Source: RBG-16-64-43 sp964353865 (lineage in GTDB: Bacteria; Chloroflexota; Anaerolineae; Anaerolineales; RBG-16-64-43). Taken from it: DNA of 23,172 nt. The translations under genes were made by a program, and so were the position numbers. The notes beneath the pieces are model-generated. The model did not search any database. It was not told the DNA's origin and saw only the letters and a program-made list of their open reading frames with translations. The stretch spans positions 1-23,172 of the forward strand of contig CAYGXJ010000100.1 in the NCBI GenBank assembly GCA_964353865.1, given 5' to 3'. Of this stretch, positions 1 through 7,009 are shown piece by piece (position 1 is the first letter of the stretch; every line of letters begins with the position of its first letter).

Positions 1-420
1 CAGGATGGCAAAGGTGATCGCCATCAGCCCCAACTGGCCGGAGACGGGCAACTGCTGGCGGAAGATGTCGTTGACGGTCCGGCTGCGCGAGTGATAGGAG
101 GGGCCGAAGTTCATCCACTTGAGCCACAAGGTGTCGCCGACCCGGATGTTGACCAGCGCGTCATCCATGAGCGAGAGGCCCGGCTCGATCTTCGAAAACT
201 TGGGGATGAGAACGTCGTAGACGTAAGTGGCATACTGCACCACCAGAGGTTGGTCCAGGTGGTAGCGCTGGTTGAGGTTCTCGATGATCTCCTGCGGCAG
301 CGCCTTCTCCCGGTCGAATGGACCGCCCGGGACGGTATGCATAAGCAGGAAGGTGATCGCCGAAACCGCGAATAAGACAACCAGCATCCACAACAGACGG
401 CGAATGATGTATCGGCCCAC
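1..420 (-). CDS. Peptide/oligopeptide ABC transporter permease, DppB/OppB-like (partial, N-terminal part)
   Basis: This is the first 140 residues of an inner-membrane permease of the binding-protein-dependent peptide transporter family; the rest lies beyond the left edge. The start is a GTG at 418-420, preceded by AAGGAG at good spacing. The protein opens with the family's usual start (GRYIIRRLLWM), one hydrophobic helix (about residues 7-28), then the typical periplasmic segment beginning HTVPGGPFD and a Tyr/Leu-rich stretch (RYHLDQPLVVQY), as in DppB/OppB. A second hydrophobic segment starts just before the edge. It follows the solute-binding protein gene by 234 bases and is presumably co-transcribed with it and with the upstream ATPase genes. 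The partner permease (DppC) should lie next, outside the window. The frame is uninterrupted. I am confident of the family but not of the transported peptide or other substrate. Confidence 0.9.
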   Translation of the reverse strand, partial: MGRYIIRRLLWMLVVLFAVSAITFLLMHTVPGGPFDREKALPQEIIENLNQRYHLDQPLVVQYATYVYDVLIPKFSKIEPGLSLMDDALVNIRVGDTLWLKWMNFGPSYHSRSRTVNDIFRQQLPVSGQLGLMAITFAIL

Positions 421-513
421 GGGGCTACTCCTTGGTGCAATTGCGACGGGTTGGCACCTGCCTCACAACTCAACTCACTCCCCGGACGTTCTCCTATGCT
501 GCTCCGGTCTATT

Positions 514-550
514 GTCGTGCGCGACATCGGGCTGTTGCGTTGTGCACGAC
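514..550. repeat. 7-bp inverted repeat between binding-protein and permease genes
   Basis: GTCGTGC (514-520) and GCACGAC (544-550) are perfect inverted copies 23 bases apart. They lie in the gene-free stretch ahead of the permease gene. They could form a weak RNA hairpin or be a protein site; nothing else supports a function. Confidence 0.3.
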
Positions 551-605
551 TTGCCGACAGCGATCCAACCTGATGCCGGTCACGCAGCGAGCCTTTGCGC
601 CAGCC

Positions 606-634
606 TGGGGGGAGGGCGCGAGGTCCTCCCCCCA
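606..634 (-). terminator. Strong GC hairpin just after the solute-binding protein gene
   Basis: TGGGGGGAGG and CCTCCCCCCA form a perfect 10-bp stem with a 9-base loop, 20 bases past the stop codon of the binding-protein gene as read on the minus strand. No T-run follows, so it is a poor intrinsic terminator. Hairpins in this position of peptide-transport operons commonly protect the binding-protein message from 3' decay and lower expression of the permease genes downstream. That role is inferred here. Confidence 0.55.
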
Positions 635-654
635 AGCACGAGCGGTCGATCTTG

Positions 655-2460
655 CTACTTGAGGTCCCAGTCTACGTAGTCCTGGTGACCCGTCACCGCG
701 TAGGTGCGGATCACGTGGGGCTTCGTCACACTGGACGACACGTACCAGTAGATCGGGATGATCGCAGCCTCGGTCTTGACCAGGGTCTCTTCCGCCTGCG
801 CGTACATTTCAATGCGCTTCTGCGGATCGCGCTCCCTAGCCGCATCGAGAAGCAGCTTCGCCCAATCGTCATAGAACGGGTCGCCAGGCCCCCAGTTGAT
901 GCCACCGCCTTCTTTCGGGTTGCTCGAACCACCCTTGATAAACACCTCGCGGATGTAGTTGTTGGTATCCGGGTAGTCCGGGCACCAACCCATGCGCCAG
1001 ATTTGCGGCGTCGCCACCGGGTCCTTGACGGTTGCCAGGTAGACCGCCCATTCCTGGTTGGTCACCTTGACATCCAGGCCCAGGTTGGCCTTCCACATCT
1101 GCTGGATGGCCTCAGCGATGCGCTGGTGGCCGGAGGAGGTGTTGAACATCAGGGTCAGGTCCATGTCGGCCGCGGTGATGCCCTTCTCCGCCATGTACTC
1201 GGCGAGCAGGGCCTTGGCTGCCACAGGATCCGATTTGATGCCCAGGTCCGGGTGGTCGGCCATCGTCGGGGCAGCGACCAGGCCGGGGCGCGAGAACCAC
1301 TGCGCCGGTTCTTGTCCCGCCTTGAGCACGTTGTCGATCAGGCCCTGGCGGTCGATTGCCATCGAGAGGGCCTGGCGCACGCGCACGTCATCGACGAACT
1401 TGGCCTTGGTGTTGAACCCGTAGTAGTAGGAGCACAGGTTCGGGGCGTTGAAGTATTCCTTCGACAGCACCGGGTCGGCCTTGACGCGGTCGGTTTCTGC
1501 CGAGGGGACCGAAGCCACGTCCAGGTTCCCCGCCTCGTACTCGGCGAGCTGTGCGACGGCATCCAGCATCACGAACTGGAGCTCATCCACCTTCGAGACC
1601 GCGATATCCGGCGTCCCAGGCCAGAACGGGTTCTTGATGAGCGAGATGAACGAGTCGTGCACCCATTCCTTCATTGTGTACGGGCCAAAGCTCTGGAAGA
1701 AGCCGGGCTCGCCCCAGCGGTCGCCGCGGGCATCGGTGCAGTCATCACCCTCGATGAGCCACTTGGGCGTAGCATGCGCCGTCCACAGGCCGATGATACT
1801 GATGTTGAAGGCGGCGTCCTCGACAAACTTCACCTCGAGGGTGTAGTCATCGATGGCCTTAACCGCCACAGCATCGGCCTCGGCCTTGCCGTTGTTGTAA
1901 TCCGATGCGCCCTGGACAACGAAGGCGAGCACGTAGGCATAGGGCGAAGCCATCTTGGGATCGAGGGCGCGCTTCATGCCGTACTCGAAGTCGTACGCCG
2001 TCAGGACGCGGTCCTTCGTGGCGCCGCTCTCATCCGGGCAGCTCTGAACCTTCTCCACTTCGGTTCCGTTATAGCGCACCCACGGGATTCCCTCTAACAG
2101 GTGGAAGGTGTAGGTCAGGCCGTCCGCGGAGATGTCCCACGACTTGGCCATGCCGGGGTGCAACGTGGCATCGGCCTCTCTCAGGTAGGTCAGGCCGACA
2201 TTCGTTGCATTGATCATCGTGATGGAGGTCGTATCCTCAGCGATGTTGGGGTCCACTGTCGGCACATCGCCAGCGCCATCGGTGCTCAAGTGCAGGATCT
2301 TCGGGCCAGCAGGTGGCGCGGCCGTGACCTCAACCACCTGGGGCGTGCCCGCGACCATCACCGTCTGCACCACTGTCTGCGGGGTACCACCACCGCAAGC
2401 CGCAAGCAGGATGGAGGCCACGATAAACAGAGACGCAACACTCAAAACCTTGGTACGCAT
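655..2460 (-). CDS. Peptide ABC transporter solute-binding lipoprotein (SBP family 5)
   Basis: A 601-residue extracellular binding protein of the DppA/OppA family that captures peptides or similar ligands and hands them to the DppBC-type permease. The N-terminus is a lipoprotein signal with lipobox LAAC (Cys22), followed by a Thr/Val/Pro-rich tether to about residue 52. Family hallmarks include YTFHLLEGIPW (about 117-127) and DVRVRQALSMAIDR (358-371). Length is normal for the family (500-600). The ATG at 2458-2460 has AAGGAGGGG directly upstream. The gene lies between the ATPase genes and the permease gene in one minus-strand run, so it is the likely main receptor of this transporter. Upstream lie an operator-like repeat and a possible leader ORF; downstream is a stable hairpin. 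The ligand cannot be told from the sequence. Confidence 0.93.
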   Translation of the reverse strand: MRTKVLSVASLFIVASILLAACGGGTPQTVVQTVMVAGTPQVVEVTAAPPAGPKILHLSTDGAGDVPTVDPNIAEDTTSITMINATNVGLTYLREADATLHPGMAKSWDISADGLTYTFHLLEGIPWVRYNGTEVEKVQSCPDESGATKDRVLTAYDFEYGMKRALDPKMASPYAYVLAFVVQGASDYNNGKAEADAVAVKAIDDYTLEVKFVEDAAFNISIIGLWTAHATPKWLIEGDDCTDARGDRWGEPGFFQSFGPYTMKEWVHDSFISLIKNPFWPGTPDIAVSKVDELQFVMLDAVAQLAEYEAGNLDVASVPSAETDRVKADPVLSKEYFNAPNLCSYYYGFNTKAKFVDDVRVRQALSMAIDRQGLIDNVLKAGQEPAQWFSRPGLVAAPTMADHPDLGIKSDPVAAKALLAEYMAEKGITAADMDLTLMFNTSSGHQRIAEAIQQMWKANLGLDVKVTNQEWAVYLATVKDPVATPQIWRMGWCPDYPDTNNYIREVFIKGGSSNPKEGGGINWGPGDPFYDDWAKLLLDAARERDPQKRIEMYAQAEETLVKTEAAIIPIYWYVSSSVTKPHVIRTYAVTGHQDYVDWDLK

Positions 2461-2488
2461 GCTTCCCCTCCTTGTAAGGGTTTTCTAC

Positions 2489-2516
2489 TCAGACTCAATC
2501 GCGATTCTTCAGACTC
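2489..2516. promoter_or_regulatory. Operator-like element: two direct repeats flanking a palindrome
   Basis: TCAGACTC occurs twice (2489-2496 and 2509-2516), exactly 20 bp apart, about two helical turns. Between them lies the perfect 10-bp palindrome AATCGCGATT (2497-2506). The element sits about 30-55 bases ahead of the binding-protein start codon. This layout fits a regulator binding site or a folded mRNA leader. The regulator is unknown and no clear -35/-10 pair was recognised beside it. Confidence 0.45.
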
Positions 2517-2536
2517 TTTCGTATGTAACAGCCCAC
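2495..2536 (-). CDS. Possible 13-residue leader peptide ahead of the binding-protein gene
   Basis: A full-length Shine-Dalgarno, AAGGAGGTGAT (2539-2549, minus strand), is the best ribosome site in the window, yet no annotated gene uses it. Six bases past its GGAGG core a GTG opens a 13-codon reading frame (MGCYIRKSLKNRD) ending in TGA at 2495-2497. The real binding-protein start follows 35 bases later with its own ribosome site. This could be a regulatory leader peptide, a ribosome standby site that protects the message, or chance. The peptide has no run of a single amino acid, so classic attenuation is not indicated. Existence as a translated ORF is inference. Confidence 0.3.
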   Translation of the reverse strand: MGCYIRKSLKNRD

Positions 2537-2571
2537 CAATCACCTCCTTCCCTTTCGAATCCACAAAGCAA

Positions 2572-3552
2572 TCAGACCATGTGGCAGGCGACCCAGTGCA
2601 TGGGTGAGATCTCGCGCCATTCGGGTACTTGCTCGGCGCAGATCTCGCGCGCCAGCGGGCAGCGCGTGCGGAAGCGGCAGCCCGAGGGCGGATTGACCGG
2701 GCTGGGCACGTCGCCCTCCAGGATGATGCGATGCCGTTTCTCTTCCACGGCCGGGTCGGCCACGGGTACCGCCGACATCAGGGCCTGGGTATACGGGTGC
2801 AGCGGATGCGCGAACAACTCATCGCGGCTGGCCAACTCGACGATGATGCCCAAGTACATCACCGCCACGCGGTTCGAGATGTGGCGCACCATCGAGAGGT
2901 CGTGGGCGATGAAGAGGTAGGTCAGGCCGAACTGACTCTGCAGGTCCTCCAGCAGGTTCACCACCTGAGCTTGAATCGAAACGTCCAAAGCCGAGATGGG
3001 TTCGTCGCACACGATGAGCGACGGCTGCAAAGCCAGGGCGCGCGCCACGCCGATGCGCTGACGCTGGCCGCCCGAAAACTCGTGCGGGAAGCGGTTGGCA
3101 AAGGCCGGGTTGAGGCCCACCAGCGAGAGCAACTGCTCCACGCGCTCCTCCGCCGCTGCGCCTTTCGACACCCCGTGGACGACCAGCGGCTCTCCGACGA
3201 TTTCGCCAACCGTCATGCGTGGGTTTAGGCTAGCGTACGGATCCTGGAAGATCATTTGCATCCGCCGCCGCATCAGGCGCATTTTCTCGGGCTTGAGAGT
3301 CGTCAGGTCGGCATCTTCAAAGTAGACGTGACCCGAGGTCGGGCGGTACAACTGCAAGATGGTGCGGCCGGTGGTCGACTTCCCGCAGCCCGATTCGCCC
3401 ACCAGCCCAAAGGTCTCGCCGCGGTTGATGAAAAAGGAAATGTCGTCCACCGCGTGAACCGCGCCGATCTGGCGCTGTATGATGATCCCGCGCGTGATTG
3501 GAAAATATTTGACGAGATGATCGACTCGCAGCAGGATGTTGTTGTCGGTCAT
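2572..3552 (-). CDS. Peptide ABC transporter ATPase, DppF/OppF-like
   Basis: A 326-residue cytoplasmic ATP-hydrolysing subunit that powers the peptide importer together with its DppD-like partner. Visible motifs are Walker A GESGCGKST (52-60), the Q-loop (Q103 in IFQDPYASLNP), the ABC signature FSGGQ (159-163), Walker B LIVCDEP (179-185) and the switch histidine in FIAHD (H217). The C-terminal oligopeptide-transporter extension begins around HPYTQALMSAVP. It carries a cysteine set C292-x5-C298-x6-C305-x17-C323, of the kind reported to hold an iron-sulfur cluster in some Dpp/Opp ATPases. The ATG overlaps the stop of the DppD-like gene as ATGA (3549-3552), so the two are translationally coupled. 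Family assignment is secure; the substrate is not. Confidence 0.94.
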   Translation of the reverse strand: MTDNNILLRVDHLVKYFPITRGIIIQRQIGAVHAVDDISFFINRGETFGLVGESGCGKSTTGRTILQLYRPTSGHVYFEDADLTTLKPEKMRLMRRRMQMIFQDPYASLNPRMTVGEIVGEPLVVHGVSKGAAAEERVEQLLSLVGLNPAFANRFPHEFSGGQRQRIGVARALALQPSLIVCDEPISALDVSIQAQVVNLLEDLQSQFGLTYLFIAHDLSMVRHISNRVAVMYLGIIVELASRDELFAHPLHPYTQALMSAVPVADPAVEEKRHRIILEGDVPSPVNPPSGCRFRTRCPLAREICAEQVPEWREISPMHWVACHMV

Positions 3553-4538
3553 TCGCGATGGCTCCCGGTCTTGACATCCACCCAGCAGGCCGCACGGTGA
3601 TCGACACCCACGGGCAGGAGCAGGGGATTTTCCTTCCAGCAGCGCTCATACGCATACGTGCAGCGCGGGGCAAACGGGCAGTAGTTGGGTTTCTCGTGCA
3701 GCGTGGGTGGAACCCCGTCGATCGAAACCAGACGTCGGTGTTGCGTGTCGTCGAGCCGTGGCAGGCTGCCCATCAGGCCAAGGGTGTAGGGATGCAGAGG
3801 GTTGCCATAAAGTTCTTTGACCGGGGCTTCTTCAATAATATAGCCGGCGTACATGACCAGCACCCGCTTGGCCAGCCCAGCAACAATCCCCAGGTCGTGG
3901 GTGATCCAGATGACGGCCATGCCTATCTCATCGCGCAAGCGCTTGACCAGCTCAATAATCTGAGCCTGGATGGTCACATCGAGCGCGGTCGTGGGTTCGT
4001 CGGCGATCAGCACCTGCGGGGTGCACGAGAGCGCCATAGCAATCATCACCCGCTGGCGCATGCCGCCCGAGAACTGGTGCGGATAATCGTTCAGGCGATC
4101 CTCGGCCTGGGGGATGTTCACCATACGCATGAGCTCAACCGCACGCTCCCGCGCCTGAGTCTGACTCATGCCCAGGTGCAGCTCGAGCGGCTCGGTGAGC
4201 TGGCGGCCGATGGTGAGCACCGGGTTGAAGGAGGTCATCGGGTCCTGGAAGACCATGCTGATGCGCGCGCCGCGCACATGACGGATCTCTTCTTCCGTCA
4301 TCGTCAGCAGATCGCTGCCCTGGAATAACGCCGTACCCGCGGCAATTTTGCCCGGCGGGACGGGTATGAGACGCAGGAGGGAGAGCATCGTGACGGTCTT
4401 GCCGCATGCGCTTTCTCCCACCACGCCAAGCGTCTCTCCCTCCTTGATATTGAAAGAGACTCCGTTGACGGCATGCACCACCCCGTCGCGCGTCTTGAAG
4501 CGGGTCTCCAGACCTTTGACATCTAGCAGGTCCGCCAT
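3549..4538 (-). CDS. Peptide ABC transporter ATPase, DppD/OppD-like
   Basis: A 329-residue nucleotide-binding subunit and partner of the following DppF-like ATPase. Motifs are Walker A GESACGKTV (41-49), Q-loop FQDPMTSFNP (97-106), signature FSGGM (156-160), Walker B VLIADEP (176-182), H-loop WITHD (211-215) and the C-terminal HPYTLGLMGSLP. Four cysteines, C287-x5-C293-x6-C300-x17-C318, repeat the spacing seen in the partner. A longer frame opens at an ATG ending at 4622. I chose the ATG at 4536-4538 because GAGAGGTG lies just upstream, the protein then starts as family members do (MADLLDVKGLETRF), and the extra 28 residues resemble translated intergenic DNA. A possible promoter lies about 300 bases upstream; otherwise the gene would depend on read-through from the upstream binding-protein gene. 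Confidence 0.93.
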   Translation of the reverse strand: MADLLDVKGLETRFKTRDGVVHAVNGVSFNIKEGETLGVVGESACGKTVTMLSLLRLIPVPPGKIAAGTALFQGSDLLTMTEEEIRHVRGARISMVFQDPMTSFNPVLTIGRQLTEPLELHLGMSQTQARERAVELMRMVNIPQAEDRLNDYPHQFSGGMRQRVMIAMALSCTPQVLIADEPTTALDVTIQAQIIELVKRLRDEIGMAVIWITHDLGIVAGLAKRVLVMYAGYIIEEAPVKELYGNPLHPYTLGLMGSLPRLDDTQHRRLVSIDGVPPTLHEKPNYCPFAPRCTYAYERCWKENPLLLPVGVDHRAACWVDVKTGSHRE

Positions 4539-4850
4539 TGCACCTCTCTGTCTGCCTCCACCCCATTTGGAGGGATGTGCGGGTACGCCCACGTCGGCCG
4601 AAAGGGCCGCGCAAGCCGACAACCCCCCGATTGTCTAGGTGCTGCAGAGTGCGGATGTGTGCTGTGTGTCGGCCGTGTCCGGCACGGTCGTGAGAGGGGA
4701 CGCCGCAGCCAAATCGCATCCGATCTCCGCCGGGCGGTCCGCACCGCAAGGGCCGGCTGGTCGGACCCACGGCTACCGCAACCGGGCCCCCCACAGTCGG
4801 CGCCCAGCACCCCAGGACGCTAATTTGGAAGGAAAGTATACCACATTGCC
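4539..4850. other. Gene-free spacer between the orphan binding-protein gene and the ATPase genes
   Basis: These 312 bases hold no convincing gene on either strand. The DNA is GC-rich with several short hairpin-capable words, for example GACAA/TTGTC near 4617-4634. The only signal is an extended -10-like site at its right end, listed separately. Confidence 0.5.
4835..4843 (-). promoter_or_regulatory. Possible extended -10 promoter element for the dppD-dppF genes
   Basis: TGGTATACT on the minus strand matches an extended -10 (TGn followed by TATACT). It begins 7 bases past the stop codon of the upstream gene. No good -35 is present at 16-18 bp. It would give a leader of about 290 bases for the ATPase gene, which is long, so confidence is low. 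Confidence 0.35.
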
Positions 4851-6827
4851 TCAATTGCTCAGGGAAAGGGCCTCGATATTCCACAACCCGGAGGCCGAGG
4901 TCGCGTCTGCCTGCAGACCCACCAGATCCGGACGGGCTGCCAACACGCGCAACTTGAGGTAGAGCGGCAGGGAGGGCATCGCCTCCGCAAAGATCTGTTG
5001 CGCCTGCCGGAACCCCTCGGCGTGGGCGGCCTCGTCGGGCAAGGCGGCCAGCGCAGATTCGCAGGCTGCGTCATATGCGGCATTGCTGAAGCCCGTCGCA
5101 TTCTGGCCGATCCAGCCATTCTCGGCTGAGGGGATTTCGCGGCCAAGATACAACTCGCAAGAGGGCGTCGGCCCGCTCAGCCAGGCATATTGGGCCATCG
5201 TAAACTGCCGTCCAAACACCGGGCCATCACTCCCGGCACGCAGCAGCCCGCTGTCGAAGAACTGCACGTTCAAGGCGATACCGCACTCGGCGAGGTTAGC
5301 CGCCAGCATCTCCACTGCCGTCCGACGTTGGACTCCGCTCACGGCATACAGATCCAGGCGCAGCGGCGTGCCGCCCGTCACGCCGCGCACGCCGGAGGCC
5401 ACCCGCAACGTGCTTCCGCCGGCCGTGGGCAGGCGCCAGCCAAGAGCTTCCAGCATCTGCCGCCCGCGCTCGGGATCGTAGGCCAGCGCCGCCACCTGCG
5501 GATTGGCCAGCGGGCTGAGCGGCGATGCAAACGAGGCCGGCACCTGCGTCGCCCCGTGGAACAATGCTTCAACCAGCGCCGTGCGGTCGGTGCACAAGGC
5601 CAGCGCCTGCCGCAACTGCGGTTCCGCAAGGAGCGGCGGATGCTGGTAGACATAAGGAGGCACAGGCTGCAGATTGAAATCAATGTGTTCCCAGGCGGTG
5701 CCGGGCGTGTACGAAAGCGTGATCAGACCGCGGTCGCGCAAAGCCATGAGCAAGGGCAAGCGGTCGTCCAGCGCTACGCTCTGGTCTACCACATCACATT
5801 CACCCGCCAGGAGCGCCGCCACGCCTCCATCGGCATCCGCCCCGATGAATCGAAAGGTCATCTCGTCAAAGTAGGGCAGACCTTCATCGGCGCGCCAGTA
5901 GTGGGTGTTCTTGGCTAGTGCAATGTAGCGGCCGGGCTGCCATTCCTCGATGACGTACGCGCCCCACCCCAACGGCCGGCGCGTGGCCAGCTCCGACACG
6001 AGCAGATCCTTGGGCGCGATGTCGCCGTAGGCGTGGCGCGGCAGGGGAGTCTGGAACCGCAACATATAAGCGGGGTCGAGCCAGCCGGGCAACCCCACCC
6101 ACTGCACCGTCAACGAATCCAGCACCGTGTAGCTCAGAGTGCGGTCGAGGCGATCCCGTTCATAGGGAGAGAGCGGGGTGTCGGGGCTGGAGGCAACTTC
6201 GAAGGCGAAGAGCGAGTCGTCGGCAGTGAGCGGCACTCCATCCGACCAGGTAATGCCTTGACGCAGGTCGAAGTCTGCCGTCAATTGATCCATCGTCACG
6301 TCGCCGCCGGAATACGTCGTGGCGCATGACGCCTCGCGGCATCCGGCCGGGCGAATCGTTTCTCCGACCGCCAGGGTGACGGGCACGCCGGTGTTGTTCA
6401 AGACGCGGTCGCCTTCGCGGACCGTTACGGGCGCCATCGCCGCCCTCTTGTTGTTGATTGACGGCAGGCTCTCGAGGATCACCGGTTGATAGCCGAATCC
6501 ATTGCTGTCGATCGGGCCGTCGTAGACCGCCTCCAACACGGTGCGCATCGCCAGGTCATTGCCGCTGTTGAGGTACAGGCTTTGCGGTTCCGCGCCGAGG
6601 CACACCATGAGAGTGGTGGGCGGTGGAGGGATGGGAGAGGCGGTCGGGTTGGGGGAGGGCGAGGCCAGGGGCGGCAAGGGCGTGTCGCCGCCACCGCAAG
6701 CGAAGAGGAAGAGCGCCGTAAACACGAGAGAGATCGCCGCGCGGATTGCGCGAGCGGGCGATGCGCTGGGGTTTCTCAAGGCGACTGAGCCCACACCCAA
6801 CGAGCCAGCCGAAATAGTGCGCCGCAC
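4851..6827 (-). CDS. Second family-5 solute-binding lipoprotein (orphan)
   Basis: A 658-residue extracellular binding protein of the peptide/nickel SBP family 5. The N-terminus has an unusually long n-region (about 30 residues), a hydrophobic segment, and lipobox LFAC (Cys44), followed by a Pro/Ser-rich tether (48-72). Family hallmarks are FDLRQGITWSDGVPLTADD (186-204) and EPQLRQALALCTDR (402-415). The GTG start (6825-6827) was chosen because GGAG lies 6 bases upstream and a strong promoter stands 48 bases further up. It is only distantly similar to the other binding protein in this locus (different tether, extra segments). No permease is attached, so it may be an accessory receptor feeding the dpp-like transporter, widening its ligand range. 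That role is inferred from position. Confidence 0.9.
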   Translation of the reverse strand: MRRTISAGSLGVGSVALRNPSASPARAIRAAISLVFTALFLFACGGGDTPLPPLASPSPNPTASPIPPPPTTLMVCLGAEPQSLYLNSGNDLAMRTVLEAVYDGPIDSNGFGYQPVILESLPSINNKRAAMAPVTVREGDRVLNNTGVPVTLAVGETIRPAGCREASCATTYSGGDVTMDQLTADFDLRQGITWSDGVPLTADDSLFAFEVASSPDTPLSPYERDRLDRTLSYTVLDSLTVQWVGLPGWLDPAYMLRFQTPLPRHAYGDIAPKDLLVSELATRRPLGWGAYVIEEWQPGRYIALAKNTHYWRADEGLPYFDEMTFRFIGADADGGVAALLAGECDVVDQSVALDDRLPLLMALRDRGLITLSYTPGTAWEHIDFNLQPVPPYVYQHPPLLAEPQLRQALALCTDRTALVEALFHGATQVPASFASPLSPLANPQVAALAYDPERGRQMLEALGWRLPTAGGSTLRVASGVRGVTGGTPLRLDLYAVSGVQRRTAVEMLAANLAECGIALNVQFFDSGLLRAGSDGPVFGRQFTMAQYAWLSGPTPSCELYLGREIPSAENGWIGQNATGFSNAAYDAACESALAALPDEAAHAEGFRQAQQIFAEAMPSLPLYLKLRVLAARPDLVGLQADATSASGLWNIEALSLSN

Positions 6828-6874
6828 ATTAGCTCCGAGCGATGAAGACTGTCCGATGAGGGCTGAACAAATGG

Positions 6875-6903
6875 ACTATAGCACAGAGCTACATGAGGGT
6901 CAA
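6875..6903 (-). promoter_or_regulatory. Sigma-70-type promoter for the orphan binding-protein gene
   Basis: On the minus strand TTGACC (-35, 6898-6903) is followed after exactly 17 bases by TATAGT (-10, 6875-6880), with the extended TGC directly before the -10. Predicted transcription start is near 6868, about 40 bases ahead of the GTG start. It is one of the best-matching promoters in the window. Confidence 0.75.
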
Positions 6904-6933
6904 GACGGCCGGGTGGCCTATTCGAGTAAATTC

Positions 6934-6947
6934 GACCGGACCCGGTC
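6934..6947. repeat. Short palindrome between trmD and the orphan binding-protein gene
   Basis: GACCGG (6934-6939) and CCGGTC (6942-6947) form a near-continuous 14-bp palindrome about 65 bases past the trmD stop. As RNA it could make a 5-bp, 4-loop hairpin followed by GAATTT on the minus strand, a weak terminator. As DNA it could be an operator upstream of the promoter at 6875-6903. Confidence 0.35.
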
Positions 6948-7009
6948 AACCTGCGTGAGTACAAACTCGTCACACCATGTCAAGCGGCGCGTGCTTGTCG
7001 GCGCGGATC

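Noticed and set aside
595..2097. 500-codon open frame on the plus strand across the binding-protein gene
   Set aside because: It is antisense to a clear SBP gene with lipobox, ribosome site and family motifs; the His/Arg/Val-rich product is typical of a shadow frame in GC-rich DNA.
4539..4622. Upstream ATG giving a 28-residue longer DppD-like protein
   Set aside because: No ribosome site there, and the added residues are unlike the family; the ATG at 4536-4538 has one and gives the usual start.
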